This document shows, piece by piece, positions 18,638-28,079 of a stretch of DNA of 64,000 bases. Within the stretch, counting starts at the first letter, position 1. Each line of letters begins with the position of its first letter. Where the stretch lies: assembly GCF_014048465.1 (NCBI RefSeq), contig NZ_PDLY01000001.1:372001-436000 (forward strand), written 5' to 3'. The position numbers and the translations under genes are program-made. The notes beneath the pieces were generated by a model. The model saw only the letters and a program-made list of their open reading frames with translations, ran no database searches and was not told the origin of the DNA. This DNA is from Bombella mellum (GTDB taxonomy: Bacteria; Pseudomonadota; Alphaproteobacteria; Acetobacterales; Acetobacteraceae).

Positions 18638-18666
18638 TTGACAGGACAGGGCCATCCCCTTAAAAG
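18638..18666 (+). promoter_or_regulatory. Sigma70-type promoter for rpmH-rnpA
   Basis: TTGACA at 18638-18643 and TAAAAG at 18661-18666 are separated by exactly 17 bases. It lies 90 bases before rpmH in the 167-base gap after gloA, where a strong promoter for ribosomal protein L34 is expected. The -10 match is imperfect (TAAAAG against TATAAT). Confidence 0.55.
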
Positions 18667-18755
18667 CCACTCCCAAGTGGAGGGGCGTTACTGGGTGCGT
18701 CCTGTTCTGATGCACGCCTTACGGGGCGTGTTGTTAAGATTAGAGGATTGAAAAG

Positions 18756-18890
18756 ATGAAGCGCACATATCAGCCTTCCCGTCTGGTTCGTAAGCGTCGC
18801 CACGGTTTCCGTACACGTTCCGCCACAGTTGGTGGCCGTCGCGTGCTGGCAAACCGTCGTGCCAAGGGCCGCAAGAAACTCTCTGCCTGA
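18756..18890 (+). CDS. rpmH: 50S ribosomal protein L34
   Basis: A 44-residue, highly basic ribosomal protein that starts [18 protein letters not shown] and ends in GRKKLSA, a near-consensus L34. The frame runs from ATG 18756 to TGA 18888-18890 and is too short for usual length cut-offs. The ribosome site is GAGGATTG upstream. It is two bases from rnpA, the universally conserved rpmH-rnpA pair, and sits downstream of a good sigma70-like promoter. In many bacteria dnaA precedes it; here gloA does. Confidence 0.97.
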   Translation: MKRTYQPSRLVRKRRHGFRTRSATVGGRRVLANRRAKGRKKLSA

Positions 18891-18892
18891 GC

Positions 18893-19240
18893 ATGAAACA
18901 GCCTGACCGCCTGAAGAAGCGGTCGCAGTTTCTGCGTGTGGCCCGCAAGGGCCATAAGGTCGTGTCTCCCGGGCTGATCGGCCAGGTGCTGCCGGGGCAG
19001 GGGGACATGGCGGTACGGGCCGGTTTTACCGTGACCAAGAAGGTCGGTAATTCCGTCGTGCGCAACCGTACACGCCGCCGCCTGCGGGAGGCCCTCCGGC
19101 TGGTGGTGAAGGAGGAAGGGTGCCCTTCCTCGGGTGATCTCGTCCTGATAGGACGTGCCGCTACCCGGAAGCGGCCTTTCCCTCTCCTGAAAAATGATGT
19201 GCGCAAGGTGCTCCAGGCTCTGGAGAGAGGGGCGGAGTAA
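18893..19240 (+). CDS. rnpA: Ribonuclease P protein component
   Basis: Protein cofactor of RNase P, needed for 5'-end maturation of tRNAs. The RNR signature region [19 protein letters not shown] lies at about residues 44-62, and the N-terminus [16 protein letters not shown] is typical. At 115 aa it matches the family. It begins two bases after rpmH and ends six bases before yidD, so the block is one transcription unit. Confidence 0.95.
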   Translation: MKQPDRLKKRSQFLRVARKGHKVVSPGLIGQVLPGQGDMAVRAGFTVTKKVGNSVVRNRTRRRLREALRLVVKEEGCPSSGDLVLIGRAATRKRPFPLLKNDVRKVLQALERGAE

Positions 19241-19245
19241 GAGCC

Positions 19246-19467
19246 GTGGGCAGGCTGCTTGCCGTGTTCATGGTGGGCCTCATAAGGCTTTACCGCCTTT
19301 TTCTCAGTCCGATCATGGGCAGGCAGTGCCGTTTTCATCCCAGCTGCAGTGTCTATGGAGAGGAGGCCATCCGCAGGCATGGTCCGTTCCGGGGTGGCTG
19401 GCTGACGGTCTGCCGCATCCTGAAATGCCATCCTTTCCATCCGGGTGGCGTGGACCATCCCCCGTGA
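19246..19467 (+). CDS. yidD: Membrane protein insertion efficiency factor YidD
   Basis: Small membrane-associated protein (73 aa) encoded between rnpA and yidC, where it assists YidC-dependent insertion. The family signature is clear: an amphipathic N-terminal helix ([14 protein letters not shown]), then [19 protein letters not shown], then CHPFHPGG near the C-terminus, with all conserved Cys residues. The start is GTG 19246, six bases after rnpA. Confidence 0.93.
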   Translation: MGRLLAVFMVGLIRLYRLFLSPIMGRQCRFHPSCSVYGEEAIRRHGPFRGGWLTVCRILKCHPFHPGGVDHPP

Positions 19468-19583
19468 CACGGCTCCGGCAGAAAACGTAAAAAAAATGGT
19501 GTGGCTATTGTTTTGGGGACGATTTTACGCCACTGAGGAAGCGATCTACCCTTCCAGCATGATGAAAGAGCGGCTTCAGCCCG

Positions 19584-21359
19584 ATGGAAAGTAGCAAACG
19601 TATTATTCTGGCCGTCGCCCTGTCGGCCCTGATCCTGATCGGCTTCAATTTCTTCCTGCCTCCCGAGCGGCACAAACCGGTGGAGACGCAGCCCGCCACT
19701 CCGGCTGCGGTCACCCAGCCGTCTCCCGCTCCGGCTGCGGCCGGGCCTGTGGAAGAGGCGGACGATCACCAGGAGCATCGGCTGAAGGTGGCTTCGTCCG
19801 ATGTCCAGGGGTCTTTCAACCTGCGGGGTGCACGGCTGGATGATCTCGAGCTGACCCGCTACCGTGAGACCATCGCCAAGGACAGTCCGCTGGTCCGTCT
19901 GCTGGACAGGGCAGGCAGTGGCCGGCCGACCTATCTGGTTATCGGCTGGGAGAACGCCGCCGGGTTCACCACCCGTCTGCCGGGCGAGCATTCCCTCTGG
20001 CAGGTGGATGGGGAACAGACCGGCCTGACGCCGGAGTCCCCGGTCAGCCTGCACTGGGACAACGGGGCTGGCGTGCGCTTCATCATCCAGCTGGCGCAGG
20101 ACCACCATTATATGGTGACGGTGCGGCAGGAGGTGGAGAACCATTCCGGCCAGCCCGTGTCCGTCTATCCGTTCCAGCGTGTCCAGCGTGACTATCTGCC
20201 GGAGGATACCGGTTCCTTCACGGCCTATGAGGGACCGATTGCCGTCATGAACGGCCGGCTGGCGGACAAGGGGTACAAGTCCCTGCGGACCGACGGCAAT
20301 GGACCGGACCATGTGTCATGGACAGACACTGGAAAAGGTGGCTGGGGCGGCATCACGGACAAATACTGGCTGACGGCCGTCGGGGCTGATGCGTCCTCCA
20401 ACGTGCGCATCCGGTACAGCTACGTGCCGGAAGGTAACGGTTCCTACCGTGTGACCTTCACCTCGCAGGAGCCGCAGGTCATCCAGGACGGTGCCCGTCT
20501 GGGGCAGGGCAGCTACCTGTTTGCCGGTGCCAAGGAGCCGGGCCTGCTGCGCTATTATGGCCGCAGGCTGGGTCTGCCCCGCTTTGATGACAGCATCGAT
20601 TTCGGCTGGTTCAGCTTCCTGACGAAGCCCATCCTGTTCCTGCTGCACTGGCTCTATGCGCATATCGGCAATTTCGGCCTCGGACTGATGGCCATGACGC
20701 TGATCGTCAAGATCGTGCTGTTCCCGCTGGCCTCCAAGGCCGCCCATTCGGCCGCCCGGATGCGCCTGATTGCGCCGAAGGTGACGGAGATCCGTGAGAA
20801 GTACAAAAGCGACCCGATGACCATGAACCAGAAGGTCATGGCCCTTTACAAGGAAGAGAAGATCAATCCGGCAGGGGGCTGCCTGCCCATGCTGATCCAG
20901 GCTCCGATCTTCTTCTGCCTGTACAAGATGCTCAATCTCAGCATCGATGAGCGTCATGCGCCTTTCTTCGGCTGGATCAAGGACCTTTCCGTGCCGGATC
21001 CGACCAACGTGTTCAACCTGTTCGGGCTGCTGCCGTTCGATCCCACGCACATCTTCTCTTTCCTGCATCTCAGCATCTGGGGGGCGGCACTGGGCATCAC
21101 CTTCTGGCTGCTCCAGAAGCACAGCATGGTCAGCATGGACCCGGCCCAGGCCCGCATCATGCAGTTCATGCCCATCGTGTATGTCTTCGTGATGTCCAGC
21201 TTCCCTGCCGGTCTGCTGGTCTATTACACGTGGAACAACGTGCTGACCTTCCTCCAGCAGCATTACATCGAGCGTCGGACCAGCCTGCCCGTGCCGCTGA
21301 TCGGGCGCAAGGGCAAGGCCCCCCGCAAGGCTGGTGCCGCAAAGAAGAAAGAGCGATGA
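19584..21359 (+). CDS. yidC: Membrane protein insertase YidC
   Basis: Inserts and folds inner-membrane proteins, alone or with SecYEG. It has an N-terminal membrane helix (about residues 6-24), then a Pro/Ala-rich linker and a large periplasmic beta-domain up to about 340. The conserved insertase core follows, with helices starting at KPILFLLHWLYAHIGNFGLG and a cytoplasmic hairpin (AARMRLIAPKVTEIREKYKS). PAGGCLPMLIQAPIFFCLYK is the family hallmark, and a basic C-terminal tail (KGKAPRKAGAAKKKER) contacts ribosomes. Length 591 aa. A 116-base gap precedes it; its stop overlaps engB. Confidence 0.96.
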   Translation: MESSKRIILAVALSALILIGFNFFLPPERHKPVETQPATPAAVTQPSPAPAAAGPVEEADDHQEHRLKVASSDVQGSFNLRGARLDDLELTRYRETIAKDSPLVRLLDRAGSGRPTYLVIGWENAAGFTTRLPGEHSLWQVDGEQTGLTPESPVSLHWDNGAGVRFIIQLAQDHHYMVTVRQEVENHSGQPVSVYPFQRVQRDYLPEDTGSFTAYEGPIAVMNGRLADKGYKSLRTDGNGPDHVSWTDTGKGGWGGITDKYWLTAVGADASSNVRIRYSYVPEGNGSYRVTFTSQEPQVIQDGARLGQGSYLFAGAKEPGLLRYYGRRLGLPRFDDSIDFGWFSFLTKPILFLLHWLYAHIGNFGLGLMAMTLIVKIVLFPLASKAAHSAARMRLIAPKVTEIREKYKSDPMTMNQKVMALYKEEKINPAGGCLPMLIQAPIFFCLYKMLNLSIDERHAPFFGWIKDLSVPDPTNVFNLFGLLPFDPTHIFSFLHLSIWGAALGITFWLLQKHSMVSMDPAQARIMQFMPIVYVFVMSSFPAGLLVYYTWNNVLTFLQQHYIERRTSLPVPLIGRKGKAPRKAGAAKKKER

Positions 21360-22024
21360 TGCAGCAGATGCAGACGGTCCTGCCCACCGAGGAAGAACTG
21401 GAAGAGGGCCGCAGGCTCTTCGCCGGTCCCTGTGATTTCTTCTTCGGGGCGCAGACGATCGAGCAGCTTCCGCCACCCGACCGTGCGGAAATCGCCTTTG
21501 CGGGACGCTCCAATGTGGGCAAATCCAGCCTCATCAATGCGCTGACGGGCCGGAAGGCTCTGGCCCGGGCCTCGTCCGAGCCGGGGCGGACCAAGCAGCT
21601 CAATTTCTTCAACCTGGGAGGGAGGCTCTCCCTCGTGGACATGCCGGGTTATGGTTTCGCCAAGGCGTCCAAGGCCGTGAAGGAAGACTGGCAGCGGACG
21701 ATGTTCGCCTATCTGCGGGGCAGACCCAATCTGGCCCGTGTGATCCTTCTGATTGACGGGCGCGTGGGCCTCAAGGCCTCCGACAGGGAGGTCTGCGATC
21801 TTTTGGATAAGGCGGCGGTCGTGTTCCAGATCGTCCTGACCAAATGTGATGCCCTGTCCGCCTCCGCGCTCGCAGGACGGCAGAAGGAGGTGGAAGCGTT
21901 GGCCGGAACCCATGCGGCGGCTTTCCCACACATTGTGGCGACGAGCAGCACGACGTCGTTGGGTATTGCCGAGCTGCGTGGCATAATGGCCCGCTTCGCC
22001 ACGCCTGCCGATGAACGGTCCTGA
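21356..22024 (+). CDS. engB: Ribosome biogenesis GTP-binding protein EngB/YsxC
   Basis: GTPase needed for 50S subunit assembly. G1 is GRSNVGKSSLINAL near residues 49-62, G2 includes PGRTKQLNFF, G3 is VDMPGYGFAKASK and G4 is TKCD. The frame is open back to 21230 inside yidC, but ATGATG at 21356, overlapping the yidC stop by four bases, gives a 222-aa product of normal length. The yidC-engB-argB neighbourhood is common in alphaproteobacteria. Confidence 0.94.
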   Translation: MMQQMQTVLPTEEELEEGRRLFAGPCDFFFGAQTIEQLPPPDRAEIAFAGRSNVGKSSLINALTGRKALARASSEPGRTKQLNFFNLGGRLSLVDMPGYGFAKASKAVKEDWQRTMFAYLRGRPNLARVILLIDGRVGLKASDREVCDLLDKAAVVFQIVLTKCDALSASALAGRQKEVEALAGTHAAAFPHIVATSSTTSLGIAELRGIMARFATPADERS

Positions 22025-22044
22025 AAAGTTTTTCTGTATAGTGA

Positions 22045-22989
22045 ATGGTCATGTCTTCTTCTGATTCTTCTCCCGCCGCTCCTCTGGAGAATGTCCTGGC
22101 ACTTGATGCGCTGAGCGATCAGCAGCAGGCTGCCGTCCTTGCCGGTGCGCTGCCCTATCTGCGCCGTTATGCTGGCGACACCATCGTGGTGAAGTATGGT
22201 GGCCATGCGATGGTCGAGAACAGCCTTGCCGCCACCTTTGGCCGGGACATCGCCCTGCTCAAGCTGGTCGGCATCAATCCGATCGTGGTGCATGGTGGTG
22301 GCCCGCAGATCAGCAGCATGATGAAGCGGCTTGGTGTTGAGTCCCGCTTCATTGATGGCCTGCGTGTCACGGACCGTGAGATGATCGACGTGATCGAGAT
22401 GGTCCTCTCCGGCACGGTGAACAAACAGGTGGCCGATCTCATCAGCCATGCCGGTGCGCTTGCCGTGGGCATTTCCGGCCGTGACGGGCGTCTGATCCAG
22501 GCCAGCCGTCTCGTCCATTATCATCGGACGGAAGGAAACGGGAGCGAGGCGGTCGATCTGGGCTTTGTCGGCCAGCCGGAGCGTGTCGATCCCCGGGTGC
22601 TCTATGCCCTTCTCGGTGCTGGTCTGATTCCGGTCGTGGCTCCGCTTGGTGCCGGGGATGAAGGCGAGATTTACAACATCAATGCGGATACGGCTGCCGG
22701 TGCGGTTGCCGGTGCCGTGCGGGCTTCCCGCCTGCTGATGCTGACGGACGTTCCCGGTGTGCTGGACGAGAATGGCCAGCGCATCGAGGAGCTGACGGCC
22801 GAGGAGGCCCGCCGTCTCATCCGGGAGGGGCACATCACGGGCGGCATGATTCCCAAGGTGGAAACCTGCCTCAAGGCCGTGCAGGCCGGGGCCAAGGCTG
22901 CCGTCATTCTGGATGGCCGGGTGCCACATACTTGCCTGCTGGAACTCTTCACCAGGGCAGGACAGGGTACGCTCATCAAGGCGGACTGA
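22045..22989 (+). CDS. argB: Acetylglutamate kinase
   Basis: Phosphorylates N-acetylglutamate in arginine synthesis, usually the feedback-controlled step. IVVKYGGHAM near residue 48 is the phosphate-binding N-terminus, and VVHGGGPQISSMMKRLG near 80 with RFIDGLRVTD is the acetylglutamate site. NINADTAAGAVAGA and LLMLTDVPGVLD complete the amino-acid-kinase fold. There are two candidate starts, ATG 22045 and ATG 22051. Length 312-314 aa. It sits 20 bases after engB. Confidence 0.95.
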   Translation: MVMSSSDSSPAAPLENVLALDALSDQQQAAVLAGALPYLRRYAGDTIVVKYGGHAMVENSLAATFGRDIALLKLVGINPIVVHGGGPQISSMMKRLGVESRFIDGLRVTDREMIDVIEMVLSGTVNKQVADLISHAGALAVGISGRDGRLIQASRLVHYHRTEGNGSEAVDLGFVGQPERVDPRVLYALLGAGLIPVVAPLGAGDEGEIYNINADTAAGAVAGAVRASRLLMLTDVPGVLDENGQRIEELTAEEARRLIREGHITGGMIPKVETCLKAVQAGAKAAVILDGRVPHTCLLELFTRAGQGTLIKAD

Positions 22990-23043
22990 GAGATGGGGCA
23001 GGGCAGCCTGCCCGGATTATGGTTGTAGAATAAGGAGCGTTTT

Positions 23044-23874
23044 ATGGATCACGCAGAGCTTCGCAAGCAGATCGAAACCCTTTGGGAAGACCGTGCCAGC
23101 CTGTCCCCGCAGACGCAGGGGCAGGCCCGTGATGTCGTGGAAGCCGCTCTTGCCGGGCTGGATGACGGAACCTTCCGTGTGGCCGAACACAGGGAAGACG
23201 GACGTGTCGTGCATGAATGGCTGAAGAAGGCCGTCCTCATGTCCTTCCGCCTGTATGAATCCGAGCCGATGGCCAATGGCTGCGGTGGTGCTCCGGGTTT
23301 TGACAAGGTGCCGCTGAAGTTCGCCGGCTGGGGTAAGGCAGAGTTCGAGAAGGCCGGTTTCCGGGCCGTTCCGGGGGCTGTCGTCCGCCGTTCCGCCTAC
23401 ATCGCTCCGGGTGTCGTGCTGATGCCGAGCTTCGTCAATCTGGGTGCCCGTGTCGAGAGCGGCACGATGATCGATACATGGGCCACGGTCGGCTCCTGTG
23501 CCCAGATCGGCAGGAACTGCCATATCAGCGGTGGTGCAGGCATTGGTGGCGTGCTGGAGCCGCTCCAGGCCGCACCGGTCATCATCGGGGATGACTGCTT
23601 CATCGGTGCCCGTTCCGAGGTGGCTGAGGGCGTGGTCGTGGAGCGTGGCTCCGTCCTCTCCATGGGCGTGTTCCTTGGGGCCTCCACCAAGATCGTGGAC
23701 CGTACGACGGGTGAGATCCATATGGGGCGTGTTCCGGCCTATTCCGTGGTCGTGCCGGGAACCCTGCCGCCGAAGACCCCGGGCGGGCCGTCCCTGGCCT
23801 GTGCCGTGATCGTCAAGCGTGTTGACGAGCGTACACGCTCCAAGACATCCATCAATGAGCTGCTGCGTGACTGA
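23044..23874 (+). CDS. dapD: 2,3,4,5-tetrahydropyridine-2,6-dicarboxylate N-succinyltransferase
   Basis: Succinylase branch of lysine/diaminopimelate synthesis, feeding peptidoglycan. Hexapeptide beta-helix repeats occupy about residues 100-235 (for example [20 protein letters not shown] and [19 protein letters not shown]). The N-terminal helical domain contains the conserved [16 protein letters not shown] segment. It is 276 aa. The ribosome site TAAGGAGCG lies ten bases before ATG 23044. dapE follows eight bases later, so the two succinyl-pathway genes are paired. Confidence 0.95.
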   Translation: MDHAELRKQIETLWEDRASLSPQTQGQARDVVEAALAGLDDGTFRVAEHREDGRVVHEWLKKAVLMSFRLYESEPMANGCGGAPGFDKVPLKFAGWGKAEFEKAGFRAVPGAVVRRSAYIAPGVVLMPSFVNLGARVESGTMIDTWATVGSCAQIGRNCHISGGAGIGGVLEPLQAAPVIIGDDCFIGARSEVAEGVVVERGSVLSMGVFLGASTKIVDRTTGEIHMGRVPAYSVVVPGTLPPKTPGGPSLACAVIVKRVDERTRSKTSINELLRD

Positions 23875-23882
23875 GTGACCTC

Positions 23883-25028
23883 ATGAGCCATCCATCATCT
23901 CCTTCGGACCCCGTCGCTCTGTTGCAGGACCTCCTGCGATGTCGCTCCGTCACCCCGGCGGATGACGGGGCACTGGGCGTCGTGGCCCGGTCGCTGGAGA
24001 TGATGGGGTTTGAGGTCACACGCCTTGTCTTCGGTCCCGAAGGCGGGCAGACGCCCAACCTCTATGCCCGGCTGGGGCAGGGCGGTCCCTGTCTCTGCTT
24101 TGCGGGGCATACGGATGTCGTTCCCCCCGGTGAGGGCTGGAGCTGCGATCCTTTCGCCGGGGACATCCGGGATGGGCATATTTACGGCCGTGGCACGGCG
24201 GACATGAAGGGCGGTGTCGCCGCCGCCTTGGCTGCCGTGGCCCGCAGGCTGGAGGCCGGACCGCTGAAGGGCAGTCTGGTATTCCTCATCACGGGGGATG
24301 AGGAGGGACCTGCCCGGTATGGCACCCGTTCCGTGCTGGAATGGATGAAAGAACGGGGCGAGGCTCCGGATTTCTGCCTGCTGGGTGAGCCGACCAATCC
24401 GGCTGAAATGGGCGAGGTCATCAAGATCGGTCGCCGTGGCAGCATGAATGTGGTGATCACCGTCAAGGGCACACAGGGGCATGTGGCCTATCCGCATCTG
24501 GCAGACAATCCCATCCACCGTCTCGTGCCGATCCTGAATGATCTGACATCCCGCACTTTGGATCACGGCAGTGACTGGTTTGCTCCGTCTTCCCTGCAGA
24601 TCACGAGTGTGGATGTCGGGAATCCAGCCACCAACGTCATTCCCGCCACGGCACAGGCCCGGGTGAACATCCGCTTCAATGACCTTCATACGAGCGGCAG
24701 CCTGCGTAACTGGATCGAGGATGTCGTTGCTTGTCATGCCCCTGAGGCTGATCTTGACGTGGCTGTCAGCGGGGAATCTTTCCTGACGGAACCCGGTGCC
24801 GAGGTGGAGAAACTCTCCCAGGCCGTGCAGGCCGTGACGGGGAGGACGCCGAAGCTCGATACGGGCGGGGGAACATCCGATGCCCGCTTCATCACGCATT
24901 GCTGCCCCGTGGCGGAATTCGGGCTGGTGGGGGCCACCATGCACAAGCGTGACGAGCATGTGTCTCTGGCTTCCGTGGAACAGCTGACACAGGTTTATCT
25001 GGAGTTCATGCAGCGTTTTGGTGTCTGA
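23883..25028 (+). CDS. dapE: Succinyl-diaminopimelate desuccinylase
   Basis: Zn-dependent M20-family hydrolase that frees LL-diaminopimelate from its succinyl form. The first metal ligand motif, CFAGHTDVVPPGEGW, is near residues 64-78. GRGTADMKGG near 100 supplies the bridging Asp, and ITGDEEGPA the catalytic Glu pair. The dimerisation domain follows RRGSMNVVITVKG. The length is 381 aa. It directly follows dapD and is followed by a strong intrinsic terminator at 25057, marking the end of the argB-dapD-dapE run. Confidence 0.95.
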   Translation: MSHPSSPSDPVALLQDLLRCRSVTPADDGALGVVARSLEMMGFEVTRLVFGPEGGQTPNLYARLGQGGPCLCFAGHTDVVPPGEGWSCDPFAGDIRDGHIYGRGTADMKGGVAAALAAVARRLEAGPLKGSLVFLITGDEEGPARYGTRSVLEWMKERGEAPDFCLLGEPTNPAEMGEVIKIGRRGSMNVVITVKGTQGHVAYPHLADNPIHRLVPILNDLTSRTLDHGSDWFAPSSLQITSVDVGNPATNVIPATAQARVNIRFNDLHTSGSLRNWIEDVVACHAPEADLDVAVSGESFLTEPGAEVEKLSQAVQAVTGRTPKLDTGGGTSDARFITHCCPVAEFGLVGATMHKRDEHVSLASVEQLTQVYLEFMQRFGV

Positions 25029-25056
25029 GCTTCTTTCACAATGCTGGATGTCTGGG

Positions 25057-25083
25057 AAAACCCGCCCGTCTGAGGCGGGTTTT
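25057..25083 (+). terminator. Intrinsic terminator after dapE
   Basis: AAAACCCGCC at 25057-25066 pairs perfectly with GGCGGGTTTT at 25074-25083 around a 7-base loop. The right arm ends in a T run. It lies 29 bases after the dapE stop. The A/T symmetry would let it act on both strands, but the next gene (clc) is also on the + strand. Confidence 0.85.
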
Positions 25084-25142
25084 CTGTATACAGGGCCGGA
25101 CTCTGTAGCACGGCCGATACAGGAAAGAGGAGAGAATCCCGC

Positions 25143-26921
25143 ATGTCCATAGGGAACGGGTCATCACGGATGAGACTGCTGGCTCCTGCCAGGCTGCGGT
25201 CCTTCGTCCGGCGTGACGGACTGGGACTGTTCCTGCTGGCCCTGCTGACGGGGGGACTGGCGGGCTGCTGTGTTCTGCTTATCAATGTCGTGACCCTCGG
25301 TCTGCATGTCTTGTTTTATGGCCTGCATAATGGCGGCAGACTGTCGGAACTGCCTGCGCTGCCATTATGGCGTTGCCTGTTGGTGCTGGGCGGTGGTGGT
25401 CTGGCGGTTGGCGGACTGAGTGCCCTGCTGCGCCGCTGGATGAAACGTCGCCCGGTGGACCCGGTGGAGGCCAATGCCCTGCATGGTGGGCGCATGTCCG
25501 TCAGGGACAGTGTTAGTCTTGCCGTGCAGACGGTCCTGTCCAACGGCGTGGGGGCTTCCATCGGGCTGGAGGCCGGCTATGTGCAGATATCTGCTGCTTT
25601 CGGTTCGTGGCTGGGGCGGGTCTTCCATGTCCGACGGGAGGACATGCGGATTCTGGTGGGGGCGGGGGCGGCCGGGGCTGTCAGTGCCGGGTTTGATGCT
25701 CCGATTGCCGGAGCCTTCTATGCGTTCGAGCTGGTGCTGGGAACCTACAGTCTTGCCAACCTGTTTCCCATTGCGCTGGCGGCCATGGCCGGGCTGGGTG
25801 TTCGGCATCTCATGCGGATGGATGGCGGCCTGCCACCGCTGGTGACCAGCTGGCAGATGGGTTGGGCCGATGTGCCCGGGGTCAGCCTGCTGGCCATTCT
25901 GTGCGCCCTCGTGGCCATTCTCATCATGTACTGCGTGACGCAGACCCAGGCGGTGTTCCAGAAACTGCCTGTCCCGGTCTGGCTGCGGCCTGTCGCTGGC
26001 GGTCTGCTCGTGGCCTGTCTGGCGGCACCTTTCCCCTCGGTCCTGTCGGCCGGGCATGGCGGGGTGGGGCTGGTGCTGAAGGGGGAGATCGTGCCGTCCC
26101 TGGCTCTTCTGTTGCTCGTCCTCAAGGCGGTGGCGTCGTGCCTGTCCATCGGGTCGGGTTTCCGGGGCGGGCTGTTTTTTGCCTCGCTGTTTCTGGGGGT
26201 TCTGGCCGGTGAGGCGTTCGGGGCTCTGCTGGCTCCTTATGGTCTGGCCCCGGCTGATGGCCATGTCTGTTCCGTGCTGGGCATGGCGGCCATGGCCACG
26301 GCCATCATCGGAGGCCCCATGACGATGATCTGCATGGTGCTGGAAATGACGGGGATCATGCCGCTCAGCAGTGCCGTGGTGCTGTCGGCCACCCTGTCCC
26401 TGCTGACGGTCCGGCGGCTCTTCGGATACAATTTTGCGACATGGCGTTTTCACCTGCGGGGAGAGACTATCCGGTCCGCCGTGGATGTGGGCCGCTTCCG
26501 GACCCTGACCGTGCAGAAGCTGATGCGGGCACAGGTCCGCAGCTTTCCGGCGGCCATGACCATCCGGCAGGCACAGGCGCAGCTGACACTGGGGATTGAG
26601 GAACGGCTCGTGCTGGTGGATGAGGAGGGCCGGTATCAGGGCATTGTCCTGGTGTCCGAGATCACGGCGGCCTGCGCAGGCGAGGAGCCTGTCTCCAGTC
26701 TGGCCTGCTATCGGGACATCATGCTTGAGCCGCACATGACCATCCGTGAGGCGGCCGACCTGTTTGCAGAGGCGGAAGCCGACGTGCTGGCCGTGGTGGA
26801 AGACCGTCAGTCCCGCCAGCTTGTCGGGCAGCTGAGCGAACGGCACACGCTGCGCTGCTACGCCGTGGAGCTGGAGCGCAGCCGCCGGGACCTTGCCGGG
26901 GATGGACGTTTTTCCGTGTGA
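25143..26921 (+). CDS. ClC-family anion channel/transporter with C-terminal CBS pair
   Basis: Inner-membrane chloride-type channel or transporter, 592 aa, with about ten hydrophobic segments up to residue 430 and two CBS domains in residues 450-575 (the first begins near TVQKLMRAQVRSF). Family landmarks are recognisable but altered. The GREGP helix F motif is replaced by GLEAGYVQ (gating Glu143 kept); GSGFRGGLFFAS stands for the GxFxP helix N region, with its Pro missing; and the internal EE pair of E. coli ClcA reads EL (Glu196-Leu197). The last change resembles channel-type members. It begins 60 bases after the terminator and stands alone. Transport mode and anion cannot be read from sequence. 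Confidence 0.85.
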   Translation: MSIGNGSSRMRLLAPARLRSFVRRDGLGLFLLALLTGGLAGCCVLLINVVTLGLHVLFYGLHNGGRLSELPALPLWRCLLVLGGGGLAVGGLSALLRRWMKRRPVDPVEANALHGGRMSVRDSVSLAVQTVLSNGVGASIGLEAGYVQISAAFGSWLGRVFHVRREDMRILVGAGAAGAVSAGFDAPIAGAFYAFELVLGTYSLANLFPIALAAMAGLGVRHLMRMDGGLPPLVTSWQMGWADVPGVSLLAILCALVAILIMYCVTQTQAVFQKLPVPVWLRPVAGGLLVACLAAPFPSVLSAGHGGVGLVLKGEIVPSLALLLLVLKAVASCLSIGSGFRGGLFFASLFLGVLAGEAFGALLAPYGLAPADGHVCSVLGMAAMATAIIGGPMTMICMVLEMTGIMPLSSAVVLSATLSLLTVRRLFGYNFATWRFHLRGETIRSAVDVGRFRTLTVQKLMRAQVRSFPAAMTIRQAQAQLTLGIEERLVLVDEEGRYQGIVLVSEITAACAGEEPVSSLACYRDIMLEPHMTIREAADLFAEAEADVLAVVEDRQSRQLVGQLSERHTLRCYAVELERSRRDLAGDGRFSV

Positions 26922-26945
26922 TGGTCCGTCCCCGGTGAAGCGGAC

Positions 26946-28079
26946 TTACGGAGTGGTGCCGAGGATGGCCTGTCCAGCACTGTAGATATGGTAGAGGCTG
27001 CTGGCGGGCATATGGTCCGTGGCAGTTTTTCCCTGCTCATCCAGCCGGTCGATCCACCCGCCATTGAGCGGAGTCGGGGCATAATGGGTGAAGAAGAGCT
27101 GGCTCATGATGGCGAGCCGTTCCTGCCGGGACTGGATATCCGCCGGGCCATGCTGGGCCAGAAGGCGCATCATTTCGGTCTGGGGCCAGATGCGTGTCGA
27201 GGCTTCCAGCATCGAGCCATCATCCAGCAGGGCGTCCGGCAGGAAAGGGCCGGGAGCGGTCTTCTGAAGGCGGTCATGGAGGCGATGCTGTGCCTGACGG
27301 GCAGCAGCGGCGTGCCTGCCATCGGGGGCAAGACGGAGATACTCGCCCAGCAGCCAGCACCATTCCGCCTGATGGCCGGGTTCGACACGGTTCTGTCCCG
27401 CAGGCCGTTCCGGCTTCCATTCCGGCGTGAAGAATTCCAGCAGGGCATCCGTTCCGGCCGGGATGAAGGAGTGCAGGGCCAGTTTCAGGATGGCGTCGGC
27501 ATGATGGAGGAACACCTCCCGACCCGAGACCTCGAAAAGTGTCAGACAGGCTTCCAGCAGATGCATGTGGGGGTTCTGGGAGTGCCGGTCCGACGTGGCA
27601 GGCAGGACATCCCGGTATCCGCCATGTGCGGAGGGGAAGAGCTGGTCTATTTCGGCCAGGCTGGCCTCTGCCCTGTGCAGCAGGGCGGGGTCTTTGGTCA
27701 GACGGTAGGCCCATCCATGGGCAAAGAGGATGAAGGCGTGGCCGTACAGGTCCCGTTTCGTGTCGGAAGGGGCCAGATCAGGCCCGAGGGCGAAGACCCA
27801 GCCTGCGCTGCCATCAGCCCGGTGATACCGCTGCGTGACATGGTCCAGCACCGTCAGGGCCTGCTCGCCGGCGTCGTAATGGCCGTTCAGGGCGGCCTGA
27901 CAGTAGGTGGCGATCTGCCGAGCCTGCACCATCAGGCGGCGATGGGGCAGGGTGATGGGGGTGGCCTCAAAGGTCAACCGCTCGTGATAGAGGCCTGCAT
28001 CCCTGTCGAAACCGGCCTGGGACCAGAGGGGCAGAGCCTTGTGGAGCAGCCAGTCCTGCCATGTCTGTCTGTATGTCAT
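26946..28079 (-). CDS. AGE-family epimerase/isomerase (sugar 2-epimerase or mannose isomerase type)
   Basis: (alpha/alpha)6-barrel sugar epimerase/isomerase of the N-acylglucosamine 2-epimerase family, which includes mannose/glucose isomerases acting on free sugars. Characteristic His-containing motifs are NPHMHLLEACLTLFE near residue 166, EPGHQAEWCWLL near 235 and RIWPQTEMMR near 300; the DLYGHAFILFAHGWAY segment is also typical. At 377 aa it fits the family. Its ATG overlaps the hldE stop by four bases, so it is translationally coupled to the heptose enzyme. A role supplying or converting sugars for LPS is inference; the substrate cannot be assigned. Confidence 0.8.
   Translation of the reverse strand: MTYRQTWQDWLLHKALPLWSQAGFDRDAGLYHERLTFEATPITLPHRRLMVQARQIATYCQAALNGHYDAGEQALTVLDHVTQRYHRADGSAGWVFALGPDLAPSDTKRDLYGHAFILFAHGWAYRLTKDPALLHRAEASLAEIDQLFPSAHGGYRDVLPATSDRHSQNPHMHLLEACLTLFEVSGREVFLHHADAILKLALHSFIPAGTDALLEFFTPEWKPERPAGQNRVEPGHQAEWCWLLGEYLRLAPDGRHAAAARQAQHRLHDRLQKTAPGPFLPDALLDDGSMLEASTRIWPQTEMMRLLAQHGPADIQSRQERLAIMSQLFFTHYAPTPLNGGWIDRLDEQGKTATDHMPASSLYHIYSAGQAILGTTP

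Noticed and set aside
18667-18755. Search for dnaA boxes or oriC next to rpmH
   Set aside because: rpmH-rnpA often neighbours dnaA, but no dnaA gene or cluster of DnaA boxes is visible here; gloA precedes rpmH.
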